From Paenibacillus kyungheensis (GTDB lineage Bacteria > Bacillota > Bacilli > Paenibacillales > Paenibacillaceae), in NCBI RefSeq assembly GCF_028606985.1, contig NZ_CP117416.1, positions 4,527,001 to 4,591,000 on the forward strand: a stretch of 64,000 nt of DNA, given 5' to 3'. The position numbers and the translations under genes are program-made. Below are positions 53,989 through 63,108 of the stretch, one piece after another. The notes beneath the pieces were generated by a model. That model saw nothing but the letters and a program-made list of their open reading frames with translations, made no database searches and had not been told where the DNA came from. The stretch's first letter is position 1, and each line of letters begins with the position of its first letter.

Positions 53989-54285
53989 TTAATTCCCCGT
54001 TCCTTTTAGGAAAGGCAACAACTTATCTGCAAGTGCGCCTGCATCCACATTGTACGTACCCGAAGATACTTGTTCTTTCAGACTTTGAATTTTTTGAGCA
54101 CGTTCTGCATTAGCAGAAGCTTGAGTGCTATTTGCTTGTAACATTTCCATTGCCTCCGGCGAGATTGACACTTCATCTTTACGATTTGCTTTTTTCTCAT
54201 TAGTTACTGCTTTTGCCTCTGCTGCTCTTTGGTATGGGTTGATTGCACTTACGCGGTTAGTTTCGTTAATTTTCATGGTTGACAC
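53989..54285 (-). CDS. flgM: Anti-SigD factor FlgM
   Basis: 98 aa. N-terminal MKINETNRVSAINPYQ and C-terminal helices (RAQKIQSLKEQVSSGTYNVDAGALADKLLPF) that clamp SigD. Holds back late flagellar genes until the hook is complete. Transcribed from its own SigD promoter, giving feedback. Confidence 0.95.
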   Translation of the reverse strand: MSTMKINETNRVSAINPYQRAAEAKAVTNEKKANRKDEVSISPEAMEMLQANSTQASANAERAQKIQSLKEQVSSGTYNVDAGALADKLLPFLKGTGN

Positions 54286-54582
54286 GCTCCTTAGTAATTT
54301 TAGTTGAGAAGAACTTCCTATTCAGGATAGGACGTTCTTTTTTTGATATCAGGAAGCTTGGGTGATAAGCAAAAGGTTGTTTTCCTGATATCATATAGAC
54401 AACCGATTTAGTATTTACTAAGATTATCGGACATTTTCGAGATAATTTTTATAGTTATAAAGTGGTTAATTATAAAACGACATTTGTCATTGCTTAAGTC
54501 CTAATCCTGCATACGTACGCAATTGAAACCACTCATATAGCACCAAATATTGTCGTTATTTGACTTGTATATGGAAAACCTC
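54286..54582. other. flgM leader and promoter region
   Basis: Roughly 130-nt flgM leader with two inverted repeats: AAGAACttCCTAT / ATAGGacGTTCTT (54308-54339) and TGATATCAGGAA / TTCCTGATATCA (54344-54355 and 54382-54393), then the SigD promoter. No gene seen. Confidence 0.6.
54424..54451 (-). promoter_or_regulatory. SigD promoter of flgM
   Basis: TAAA (revcomp 54448-54451), 15 bp, GTCCGATAA (revcomp 54424-54432). Nearly perfect SigD site. Confidence 0.88.
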
Positions 54583-54996
54583 TTACATATTTCGGAATTT
54601 GTCGACTGCCCGATAGGTCCCTTGGGTTTTTTGTGCTTCTTCTTTTTTGGCTGCTTGATCATCTTCATAAGCATGTTGAATGTCTTTATTAAGACGTGCC
54701 CGGCAAGAATCACACATATTACTATCTCGAATAGGATTACCACACACTTCACAAGCATAAGACATATTAGGTGCATTAGCGATTGAAATGCGTCCTTCTC
54801 TGATAAACTGTGTGATTTGCTTCACAGGTACTTCCACTGCTTCGGATAATTCTGTAATTGTTGTTCCTTTATGTTCACGTAAGTACTTGATACAATCTTC
54901 ATATTGGAATTCAATTTCTTTTATACAATTACCACAGATTCCTCTGAGATTCATAACATGTAATTTACCACAACGGGGACAATTAGCTAAGTTCAT
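54583..54996 (-). CDS. yvyF: Flagellar operon protein YvyF (TIGR03826 family)
   Basis: 137 aa from ATG at 54996, which has AGGAGG 9 nt upstream; a frame extension of seven codons lacks a site. Two zinc-ribbon-like pairs: CPRCGKLH/CGNC at the N-terminus and CEVCGNPI/CDSC near residue 90, around a helical MerR-like segment (TITELSEAVEVPVKQITQFIREGRI). Function not settled; position between comFC and flgM is conserved. Confidence 0.9.
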   Translation of the reverse strand: MNLANCPRCGKLHVMNLRGICGNCIKEIEFQYEDCIKYLREHKGTTITELSEAVEVPVKQITQFIREGRISIANAPNMSYACEVCGNPIRDSNMCDSCRARLNKDIQHAYEDDQAAKKEEAQKTQGTYRAVDKFRNM

Positions 54997-55182
54997 CCCG
55001 TACCGCCTCCTAATCATTGCACTACATCTTTATCATTTATGCTCTTATTTATATTATATCGTACAATAGGTCCTTATTTATTAATAATAAAGCTTAAATT
55101 AACGATTTATTTCATACATTCTTTTAAATTTTCATCAAATAGACTAGAGTGTACAGAATGAATACGATATCGTACATGCTTT

Positions 55183-55959
55183 TCAAGAACGAGCCCATGT
55201 TAAGCTAAATACCTGTATATCGATACCATGAAGCTGCCCAGCTTCGATTAACGCTTTTGCACAATTATTAATAGTACTTCCTGTTGTATAGATATCATCT
55301 ACGAGTAGTATATTTAGGCTATGCGATTGATAAGTAGTTAACCATTGTGGCGTATTCAAATCATAACCAAATACTTCTTTCATATTCATAATACGTGCTT
55401 GTCGTCCTTGCGAGCTTTGCTTGATTGTATCTCGTTGTCTAACTAACAAAGATTTATAAGGTAAACGTTCATATGTAGCTAAATGGCTTGCTAGAACTGC
55501 TGCTTGATCAAAACCTCTCTGTATTAATCGAGATCCACTTACAGGTACAAATGTAACCAAATCGATAGTCCATGCTTTTCGATAAAATTCTGTCATTTCT
55601 TGCTTCATCCCCTGATACGCTTCTATTACTATTTGTCCTAATAAAGAAGCGTACCGTTCTTGTCCCTTGTATTTATAATCTGCTAACCATGCCCTCATCG
55701 TATCGTTATAGGAAACGGCACTACGATTGAACATAAAGTAACGTTGTGCTGCTGATTTACGCTGGCAATCAGGACAATAGCTCTCTCGTCCACATACTTT
55801 ACAGGTAATCTGAGTAATCCAGGGAATGCGCCGTGCACAAAGCTCGCAAATCCCAGGATAACTTTTCATTAATGCCGCCTTTTTACCGCAAGCCATACAG
55901 GCTTCATAGTGTGGAGATAGATAAGACAACCATGTATTCCATAATTTTTTGTTTAACAT
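55183..55959 (-). CDS. comFC: ComFC-family phosphoribosyltransferase-like competence protein
   Basis: 258 aa. N-terminal zinc finger with four CxxC pairs (CMACGKK, CELC, CKVCGRES, CPDC) and C-terminal PRTase domain with the PRPP loop ILLVDDIYTTGST near residue 220. Needed for DNA uptake in transformation. Starts 4 bp after comFA; the small comFB of B. subtilis is absent. Confidence 0.93.
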   Translation of the reverse strand: MLNKKLWNTWLSYLSPHYEACMACGKKAALMKSYPGICELCARRIPWITQITCKVCGRESYCPDCQRKSAAQRYFMFNRSAVSYNDTMRAWLADYKYKGQERYASLLGQIVIEAYQGMKQEMTEFYRKAWTIDLVTFVPVSGSRLIQRGFDQAAVLASHLATYERLPYKSLLVRQRDTIKQSSQGRQARIMNMKEVFGYDLNTPQWLTTYQSHSLNILLVDDIYTTGSTINNCAKALIEAGQLHGIDIQVFSLTWARS

Positions 55960-55962
55960 AAT

Positions 55963-58008
55963 CTATAATCCCTTTCGTAGTATGGATGATTTGGATACAT
56001 GTAGATAACCTTTACGTCTAGCGATTCGATTCATAAGCTTGATTTGTGATACTGCTTTTTTCTGCTCAATTGTCCATTGCTTAGCTCCAAAGATTACATT
56101 TCCTTTAGGATCTTCTTTGGATCTCCCTGCTCGTCCTGCCATTTGTACGAGAGAAGACGCATCAAATAATCCACTATCAGCATCCAAAATATAGACATCA
56201 CTATAAGGAATCGTGACTCCGCGTTCTAAAATAGTAGTTGTGACTAATATTCGTATCTGTTGCTCACGAAAAAGAAGGACTTTGTCCGCTCGTTCATGAT
56301 CTTGAGAAGAAGTTCCTTCGATCGAAAGCTCTGGGAAATAAGATCGCAGTAATAATACTAGCGATTCGATTAATGCTATCCGAGAAACAAATATAAAAAT
56401 TTGCGCCTGACGTGTTACCGAATAACGTAAATATTTTAACAAAGTATGAGATAGCTGCTTTCTGTTAAGCATATGAGTCACTGTTGGTATATGAATATAC
56501 TTTGGTACTGGTAAAGGATGTCCATGAAAACGAGCCGGTACTTTAGCATGCGCAAGTATTCCTTGTTTGATTTCTTTTTGTAATTGCACAGGTGGGGTCG
56601 CAGATAAATATACAAAAGCTCCATCATATTTACAGCAAGCATTAGCGGCATATGCTAACATCGGATCATTGTGAAAAGGGAACGCATCCAGTTCATCCAA
56701 AATAACCAGATCAAATGCTTGCGAAAATCTTAATAATTGATGTGTAGTAGCTATCGTCAAATCTGAGCTTCGCCAGCGATCTTCACTTCCTCCATACAAT
56801 ACAGAGATCGTTGTTGCTGGAAAAGCTTTGGCCATGCGGGGAGCTAATTCAAGCACTACATCTCTTCTCGGTGTAGCTACTAGTACTTTCCCCTTATTTT
56901 GTAATACATGATCGATTAGCGGAAAGGTCATTTCTGTTTTACCTGCACCTGTTACTGCCCAAAGTAGGAAACGTTTATGTGTAAAATAGGAAGGACTAGG
57001 AATACCCTTTTTATTTTTTGATTTGGATAGAAAAAATAAGTAGAAGCGATTCTTATTTGAAAATATCATTTTGTTTGAATTTTGTTTTTTATTTTTCAAA
57101 AAATATAATGCACTGGTAGTGGCTTCAGTCTGTGCATCACTAAGTCCCCATCTATTTTGAATATTTTCTTCTTTATAATCAGTATCTATAGAAGAAACAG
57201 AATTTAGATCTAATAGAGCTACATATACAGATTGAATCATTAAAGTACATTCACGACTTCTACCCAGATTAAGACAGATTTCACAATAAGCACATGCAGA
57301 GCTACCACAACTAGCACATGGTGTAGTATTCATCCTCTGGCTTCCACAACGACGACAATGATAACCTGAAGCAGAATCTTTATGTACAGCTGAGTGAAGT
57401 CGCAATGATTGTGTTAAATACGCTAGCTGTGTATATGCTTTCCAATGAGTTAGAAGATTTACTTGTTGATCTGTAATCATCATCATGTATTCTGTTTCTA
57501 AAAGAGAACGACCTTGCATCATGTGAGTGAGTTCTATTGCGCCTAACATTACTTTTCGTTTCCAAACAGGTAATACCGAATGATCTATGTATTCGTCTGG
57601 CTGATCTTGCATGTGTTGTATAGTAGATACTAAGAAAGGTATATCTTTTATTGTGTTCATAGTATCGTCCCACAATATTTTTATTTGATCCGCCACTATA
57701 AAAGAATCAATATTTCTACGCTGATTGTCATGCTGATTATAATTTTGAATACGATTGAATAACCATTGCTCTATATGTTGTTTCCATTGATATTGATCCC
57801 AACGATCTGCACTGTTATCGAATTTTAAATATTGCTTGCACTGCAAAGCCCATACTAAAGGAATAGTCGATGAAATATATATCATTTGTTGGATGGTTTC
57901 TGTATGTCGCTTATCTGAAGTCCACCATATGAGATCAATACGAAGATCAAGCGATATTTCAAAAGACCACTCGTCTTTTTGCTTAATAGCGTACAATGCA
58001 ATTGGCAT
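55963..58008 (-). CDS. comFA: ComFA-like DEAD-box DNA uptake helicase
   Basis: 681 aa, ATP motor pulling single-stranded DNA into the cell. Zinc knuckle CRRCGSQRM...CASCG...CEIC about 215-245, Walker A WAVTGAGKTEM, DEAD-type ILDELDAFP, and motif VI QMAGRAGRSKED. ATG at 58008 has AAGGAG 7 nt upstream; the frame extends 14 codons without a site. A long N-terminal region (1-200) and a Lys/Asn/Phe-rich stretch just before the Walker A are unlike the compact core and may be an insertion. Confidence 0.9.
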   Translation of the reverse strand: MPIALYAIKQKDEWSFEISLDLRIDLIWWTSDKRHTETIQQMIYISSTIPLVWALQCKQYLKFDNSADRWDQYQWKQHIEQWLFNRIQNYNQHDNQRRNIDSFIVADQIKILWDDTMNTIKDIPFLVSTIQHMQDQPDEYIDHSVLPVWKRKVMLGAIELTHMMQGRSLLETEYMMMITDQQVNLLTHWKAYTQLAYLTQSLRLHSAVHKDSASGYHCRRCGSQRMNTTPCASCGSSACAYCEICLNLGRSRECTLMIQSVYVALLDLNSVSSIDTDYKEENIQNRWGLSDAQTEATTSALYFLKNKKQNSNKMIFSNKNRFYLFFLSKSKNKKGIPSPSYFTHKRFLLWAVTGAGKTEMTFPLIDHVLQNKGKVLVATPRRDVVLELAPRMAKAFPATTISVLYGGSEDRWRSSDLTIATTHQLLRFSQAFDLVILDELDAFPFHNDPMLAYAANACCKYDGAFVYLSATPPVQLQKEIKQGILAHAKVPARFHGHPLPVPKYIHIPTVTHMLNRKQLSHTLLKYLRYSVTRQAQIFIFVSRIALIESLVLLLRSYFPELSIEGTSSQDHERADKVLLFREQQIRILVTTTILERGVTIPYSDVYILDADSGLFDASSLVQMAGRAGRSKEDPKGNVIFGAKQWTIEQKKAVSQIKLMNRIARRKGYLHVSKSSILRKGL

Positions 58009-58105
58009 GTATATTCTCCTTTCTATTCTTGAAATAGCAAAAAAGCACACCTTCCCTATCTCTAGGAAAAGTGTGCTTCACTTTTACGTGTGTTATTTAT
58101 TAGAA

Positions 58106-58831
58106 TTAAAGTGTAACCCAACCATGTTTGATAGCGTTGATTACTGCTTGTGTACGGTCATCAACTTCCATCTTTTGCAAAATACTACTTACATGATTTT
58201 TTACAGTTTTTTCACTGATAAATAAATATTCACCAATCATTTTGTTACTCTTACCTTCTGCCATCAGACGCAATACTTCTGCTTCACGACGTGTAAGAGG
58301 ATTATCATCGCCCGCTACAAATTTCACACCTGTATCACCAGAGCTATTATTGTCTGTTAATACACCGGATTCATTGGTATACGTCATACGACGAAGTTGT
58401 TGGATTAGTTTACCTGTTACTTTAGGATGGATATAAGCATGTCCCTCCATAACAGAACGAATAGCATTTACTAAAGACTCAGCTTCCATATCTTTTAAAA
58501 GATATCCTGAAGCGCCTTTGCGTAACGTTTCAAATACATAGCTCTCATCATCGTGAATAGACAGAATGATCACTTTAATATCAGGGAATAGCTCACGTAA
58601 TTTTTCAGTAGCTACTACTCCATTTTCGATCGGCATATTAATATCCATTAATACAACTTCTGGAGGATTGTGATTACAGAATTCTAAAACTTGAATTCCG
58701 TCTCCACATTCACCAATAACCTCAAGGTCATCCTCCATATTCAGAATACGCTTTAGACCTTCACGAAAAAGCTGATGATCGTCGGCTAAGAGTATCTTAA
58801 TTTTTTTAGTGCCGTAATCATGGTTTTCCAT
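58106..58831 (-). CDS. degU: Response regulator DegU
   Basis: 241 aa, NarL/LuxR type. Receiver domain with acid pocket LLADDHQLF, phospho-acceptor Asp63 (VVLMDINMP) and Lys in GYLLKDM; HTH at about 177-235 (LTRREAEVLRLMAEGKSNKMIGEYLFISEKTVKNH). Controls competence, motility and exoenzymes. Follows degS by 13 bp. Confidence 0.96.
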   Translation of the reverse strand: MENHDYGTKKIKILLADDHQLFREGLKRILNMEDDLEVIGECGDGIQVLEFCNHNPPEVVLMDINMPIENGVVATEKLRELFPDIKVIILSIHDDESYVFETLRKGASGYLLKDMEAESLVNAIRSVMEGHAYIHPKVTGKLIQQLRRMTYTNESGVLTDNNSSGDTGVKFVAGDDNPLTRREAEVLRLMAEGKSNKMIGEYLFISEKTVKNHVSSILQKMEVDDRTQAVINAIKHGWVTL

Positions 58832-58844
58832 TCTGTTACTCCTT

Positions 58845-59996
58845 TCACTTTTCCACGTTCGTCGGAATATGGATTACGATTTTCGTACCCTGATTTTCGG
58901 CAGATTCGATTTCCATTCTTCCTTCAAGCAATTCTACTCGTTCCCGCATGCCGATCAATCCAAAATGAGTATGATCTTTGGTCTTTTGCTCTATCATATC
59001 CAACTTAAAACCGCGTCCGTTATCCTCAACAATCAACTTAACCATTTGTGACTGAAAAGTAATGATAACCGTTACATAAGTAGGATAAGCATGTTTAGAC
59101 GCGTTAGTGAGTGCTTCTTGAACTAGTCGGTAAATCGCAGCTTCCATAGCAGAAGTGAGTCGATATTCCTTGCCTCTTGTTTCGAAAATCGTGCGGATTC
59201 GAGTTTTATTCTCAAAATCTTGCACATATTTCCTTAAAGTTGGAATGAGACCCAAATCGTCGAGGGCCATCGGTCTTAGATTAAAAATAACTTTCCGCAT
59301 TTCTTCTAGGCTAGAGCGCACTTGTCCCTTCAAATCTACTATTTCGTCCTGGACCATCTTATATTCCTGCTTTGTAATCATTCTTTCTACAATTTCGGTC
59401 CGAAGAACTAGATTTGCGAGCAATTGAGCAGGACCATCGTGAATTTCCCGGGAAATTCGCTTACGTTCCTCTTCTTGTGCGAGAATGATTTTTAGCCCGA
59501 TCAATTGACGGTTTTTGGCAGATTCCAAAATACGAGTGACTTGATTAAGTTCGCCGGATAGGTATTCTAATACCACTCCCATCTGCGAGCCGATGGTCTC
59601 AGCTCGCTCGATAGAACTTTCTACATTTTTAACTCGTTTTTGCAAATCATCCCGTCTTGCTTTTAAATACATTTCTTTCTCACGATAAATCATCAAATCC
59701 AATTGCAGTTGTGTTGCACGTTCATACGCTTGCTTAATGTCTTCCTCATTATACCGTACAAAGTCCCGGCTGACTTCTGTCAGTCGAATCCGTGAACTAC
59801 GATAGCTGACTTCAAGTTGGTCTACCTTTTCAATCGTATCTGTCGTTTCACGAAGTACCAATTCAAGTTCTGTATTTAGCGAGAGCAATTCACTCCGCGA
59901 AGTATCCAAAATCTCGAAGATTTGATATTTACTATTTTCCATAACACTTGTTGCATTCTTAATGACGTGATCTATTGCATCAGCGTGGAACTCCAC
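58845..59996 (-). CDS. degS: Cytosolic sensor kinase DegS
   Basis: 383 aa, no membrane helix. Long N-terminal coiled-coil sensor (about 1-165), then HisKA_3 with His186 in REIHDGPAQLLANL and HATPase with VEDNGRGFKL and HFGLIGMRERV. I prefer GTG at 59996 because GGAGA lies 7-8 nt before it; the frame can be extended nine codons to a TTG with no site. Confidence 0.95.
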   Translation of the reverse strand: MEFHADAIDHVIKNATSVMENSKYQIFEILDTSRSELLSLNTELELVLRETTDTIEKVDQLEVSYRSSRIRLTEVSRDFVRYNEEDIKQAYERATQLQLDLMIYREKEMYLKARRDDLQKRVKNVESSIERAETIGSQMGVVLEYLSGELNQVTRILESAKNRQLIGLKIILAQEEERKRISREIHDGPAQLLANLVLRTEIVERMITKQEYKMVQDEIVDLKGQVRSSLEEMRKVIFNLRPMALDDLGLIPTLRKYVQDFENKTRIRTIFETRGKEYRLTSAMEAAIYRLVQEALTNASKHAYPTYVTVIITFQSQMVKLIVEDNGRGFKLDMIEQKTKDHTHFGLIGMRERVELLEGRMEIESAENQGTKIVIHIPTNVEK

Positions 59997-60057
59997 TCGA
60001 TCTTCTCCATTTCTGTAAGTCAATTATATGATGCATGTATTATCATATCATAACTTA

Positions 60058-62739
60058 TCACGATTGGATGCTAACCGTCTTGGTTTTCTGATCCCATTTT
60101 ACAGTCAAACCAAGCTGTTCTGACACCAATCTTAAAGGGACTAAAGTCCTTCCTGATACGACTAAAGGTGCTACTGTAGAGTTTTGAAGCTTACCATTTG
60201 ATACATAAGCTTTATTATTTACAGTCAAATCCAGTAATTGTCCTGCACGTAAAATGGTCACGCGCTGACTACTAGCATTCCAAGTCGCTTGTCCACCAAA
60301 AGCATCCATTATATATTTAACCGGTACATAAGTTGCATTATTTTTAAGCATCGGAGAAACATCAATAGATTGTGATTTACCATCTAGTGTTGAAGTCTTT
60401 TTACCCACTGTCATCGATAATGTACCTTTTGGCATAGTATATGTTGCTGCTTGAGCCGCTCCAGTTAGACGGATATTGTCCATAGCGATCATACCTGTAG
60501 CTGCACGTTCGTCTTGTCCTTCAGCTACATTAACAACATATACACGTTTTAATTTAGCCGGATAAGCGATACCTGAACCAGAAAGATCAATATTTAATGT
60601 TTTCCAACCGCTCCAATTGATACTTTTCGCAAAATCAATATAGACCGTTTTACCGCTAGCATCTGTTACTTCACCACGTAACCAGTTATAACTCTTATCT
60701 CCATATACATCTACTGTTACGCCTGTTGTTCCAGGTGTGAGTGCTTTACCAGCAGTACCACCAAACTGAGCATAAGCATATTTTTTACTTGTGCCTGCTG
60801 TCATATCATACGTTAATTGCAACACTTTAGAATTAGCATGATCGCCTGTTCCTTGTGTCACTTGAGCGGTTCCTTTTACTGTACTAGGGTTTCCTAAGAA
60901 ACTAATACCATAATTCACATTTTCAAAATCTTCCCATGTACTAGTTGCTCCACCGCCAGTAGTTAATACCATCATTGTACTAAATCCATCATATCGTGCA
61001 ATAGCGTATCCCACCGTAGTACCACTATTTACAGAAGAAATGTTCAATTGTCCGTCTTTTACGCTACCTTTAAATCCAACCAATTCCCATTTTAACGTTT
61101 CTGGAGAAATGGTTAAGCTTGAGCCATCTTTTAACGTAGCGGTTACCGGTACAGCAACTGTAGTGCCCGCTTGTAAAGTAGCTGTAGAGCTAGCTGTCGT
61201 TAGATTTTGAATAGCTTCTGCACCGACAACATTTACATTCATACTGGTACTGACTCCGCCACTAGAAGCAATAATTTTGGCTGTACCATTTTTAGTCGCT
61301 TTAAATTCGCTGCCTGTCCATTTGATATTACTACTTCCAGCTTTCCAAGAGGGATTAATTCCTGCTGTACTGATTGGATTATAGTAAGTATCATATCCAT
61401 TTGCTTCGTATTTCGCTGTCTGCCCAATTAGTAATTGTTTGGGTCCGCTAATACTGAATCCTTGTACTTTGCCTTGTGGGGCTGTAGTATACACTCCTAG
61501 CCCGTTTACAACGCTACGTTGAGTATTACCGCCATATTCAGTTGGGAACGTTAGACTAGCTTGTGTTTTCCCTAAAGGACGTGTGACTAGAGTGGTAGAA
61601 CCTCCACCATCTAGATTAATACCTTTCCACACACCTATAGAAGCCATAAATGATTGTAATTCATACAAAGACATGCCTGCGCTATTATCGTTGTCTTGTA
61701 CAGTAACAATATAAGCATATCGTCCATCTTGTGAATAACCTACAGCTGTACGCGCACGATTACCACCGATCGCTGTAGTGCTACGAGAAAATGAACTTGG
61801 TTTTCCTTGATCTACTAGAATCGTATGACCACCAATCATCATCTGTAAAGTCGTCGGATCAATAGATTTCCCTGTCGATTTAGCTTGTAAACTATAATCA
61901 GTTGTTACTTTTTGTCCAACTTTCATATGTTGTTGTACAAATTGAGCTGCTTTGCCATGAGTACGCAAAATATAAGCCCCTTTAGGTACTACCTTTTGAA
62001 TCGTTGCATTCACCGATATTTGCGTGATCACTCCGCCTTGTACAAGTACTTCAGTCGGTGTAGTTGAACTATTGGCTGGACGCTCGATTGCTTTCCAAGC
62101 ATCTGTATAGATATACATGGTATTCGAGTGGCTAAATGTACCATTCGGTTCTGTCATATAAGAAGCCTGGTTGATTCCCGCTAGATCAAAAGTAGAACCA
62201 TCTTCTGCGGTTACTTTACCTTGGAATGTAAATTGATCAATCATTGGTGTACCGTCTTTTGTTACACCAAATGCATACATTCCTTTTAATTCAGAAGGGC
62301 TAGACATTAACACACCTTCAGAAGCTTGAGCTCCCATCGGTACTCCTTCACTAGCGGTATTAAAGTAATCTCCATTTACTCCAGCTACTGCTTTGGTTTC
62401 TTGCGCCATTCCTTCAACAGATTGCTTGGTCGTAAATTGATTACCTTTCCCTGTCATTACATCCAAGTTAACATACGGATTTTTCAAATCTACTTTAACA
62501 ACATCTGCCAAAATAGAAACTGTTTTTCCAGAACGAGCTGTTTTGTAGCGATATTCTAACAGCTTAGCTCCAGAAGTTATGTAGCTTTCGTTCAATTGAG
62601 TCGTCTCAGCTGCACTTGCAATATGTGTAGGCAACCAAGCGACCTGAGGAATACCTACTTGTAATACGGGTTGAATCCATAACGAGCCTGCAATCGTAAG
62701 AATAATCCATTTGCGTGCCGTTTTTGCTTTGCCTGTCAT
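60058..62739 (-). CDS. Secreted phosphodiester glycosidase-family (NAGPA) protein with copper-amine-oxidase-N domain
   Basis: 893 aa. Signal peptide: basic start, then hydrophobic WIILTIAGSLWI, possible cut after IASAAET. NAGPA (DUF2233-type) domain about 75-430 with VAGVNGDYFNT and GINLDGGGSTTLV. Middle Ig-like and carbohydrate-binding-like beta regions (430-760). C-terminal CuAO_N (stalk) domain about 790-893 with VPVKYIMDAFG and VPLRLVSEQLG, common in Paenibacillus exported proteins and probably a wall-binding module. Substrate unknown; action on teichoic or glycan phosphodiesters is possible. Confidence 0.88.
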   Translation of the reverse strand: MTGKAKTARKWIILTIAGSLWIQPVLQVGIPQVAWLPTHIASAAETTQLNESYITSGAKLLEYRYKTARSGKTVSILADVVKVDLKNPYVNLDVMTGKGNQFTTKQSVEGMAQETKAVAGVNGDYFNTASEGVPMGAQASEGVLMSSPSELKGMYAFGVTKDGTPMIDQFTFQGKVTAEDGSTFDLAGINQASYMTEPNGTFSHSNTMYIYTDAWKAIERPANSSTTPTEVLVQGGVITQISVNATIQKVVPKGAYILRTHGKAAQFVQQHMKVGQKVTTDYSLQAKSTGKSIDPTTLQMMIGGHTILVDQGKPSSFSRSTTAIGGNRARTAVGYSQDGRYAYIVTVQDNDNSAGMSLYELQSFMASIGVWKGINLDGGGSTTLVTRPLGKTQASLTFPTEYGGNTQRSVVNGLGVYTTAPQGKVQGFSISGPKQLLIGQTAKYEANGYDTYYNPISTAGINPSWKAGSSNIKWTGSEFKATKNGTAKIIASSGGVSTSMNVNVVGAEAIQNLTTASSTATLQAGTTVAVPVTATLKDGSSLTISPETLKWELVGFKGSVKDGQLNISSVNSGTTVGYAIARYDGFSTMMVLTTGGGATSTWEDFENVNYGISFLGNPSTVKGTAQVTQGTGDHANSKVLQLTYDMTAGTSKKYAYAQFGGTAGKALTPGTTGVTVDVYGDKSYNWLRGEVTDASGKTVYIDFAKSINWSGWKTLNIDLSGSGIAYPAKLKRVYVVNVAEGQDERAATGMIAMDNIRLTGAAQAATYTMPKGTLSMTVGKKTSTLDGKSQSIDVSPMLKNNATYVPVKYIMDAFGGQATWNASSQRVTILRAGQLLDLTVNNKAYVSNGKLQNSTVAPLVVSGRTLVPLRLVSEQLGLTVKWDQKTKTVSIQS

Positions 62740-63108
62740 ATGTTAAAACGCTCCTATTCGTTGAAAATTCTCTAATTACATTGATTTTTTATAACTATCA
62801 TCATAATATCCACTTTAATGATCATAACGTTATTTAGATATAGATGCCAATTTGGCAGAGTACACCACATAAGAATATAGACTACAATAGAAGCAAAAAG
62901 TTACGGTAAACCAATCATTTTTTTCTGCAATCCTATCAATGTAGATCAAATACATTATCTTTTATCTTGTATGACGGTTGAAAATGAACTGAAGTTCCAG
63001 TTCCAGCTCTGAATAATGGTATTGGTTTTGAGCATAAAAAAGAAGGCTTCCCGAAAAAAATCGAGTTACCTTCTTTGATCAAACTATAATTATAGATCGT
63101 AAAAACTA
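62740..63108. other. Gene-free stretch between metK and the NAGPA gene
   Basis: Contains the metK terminator (63035-63076) and about 290 bp of AT-rich sequence that should hold the NAGPA-gene promoter; none stood out clearly. Confidence 0.5.
63035..63076 (-). terminator. metK terminator
   Basis: AAAGAAGGtaaCTCGA / CGGGaagCCTTCTTTTTT on the minus strand, 32 bp past the metK stop. Confidence 0.85.

Noticed and set aside
54501-54776. 91-codon minus-strand ORF overlapping yvyF in another frame
   Set aside because: Low-complexity Lys-rich product, no ribosome site, and overlaps a gene with clear zinc motifs.
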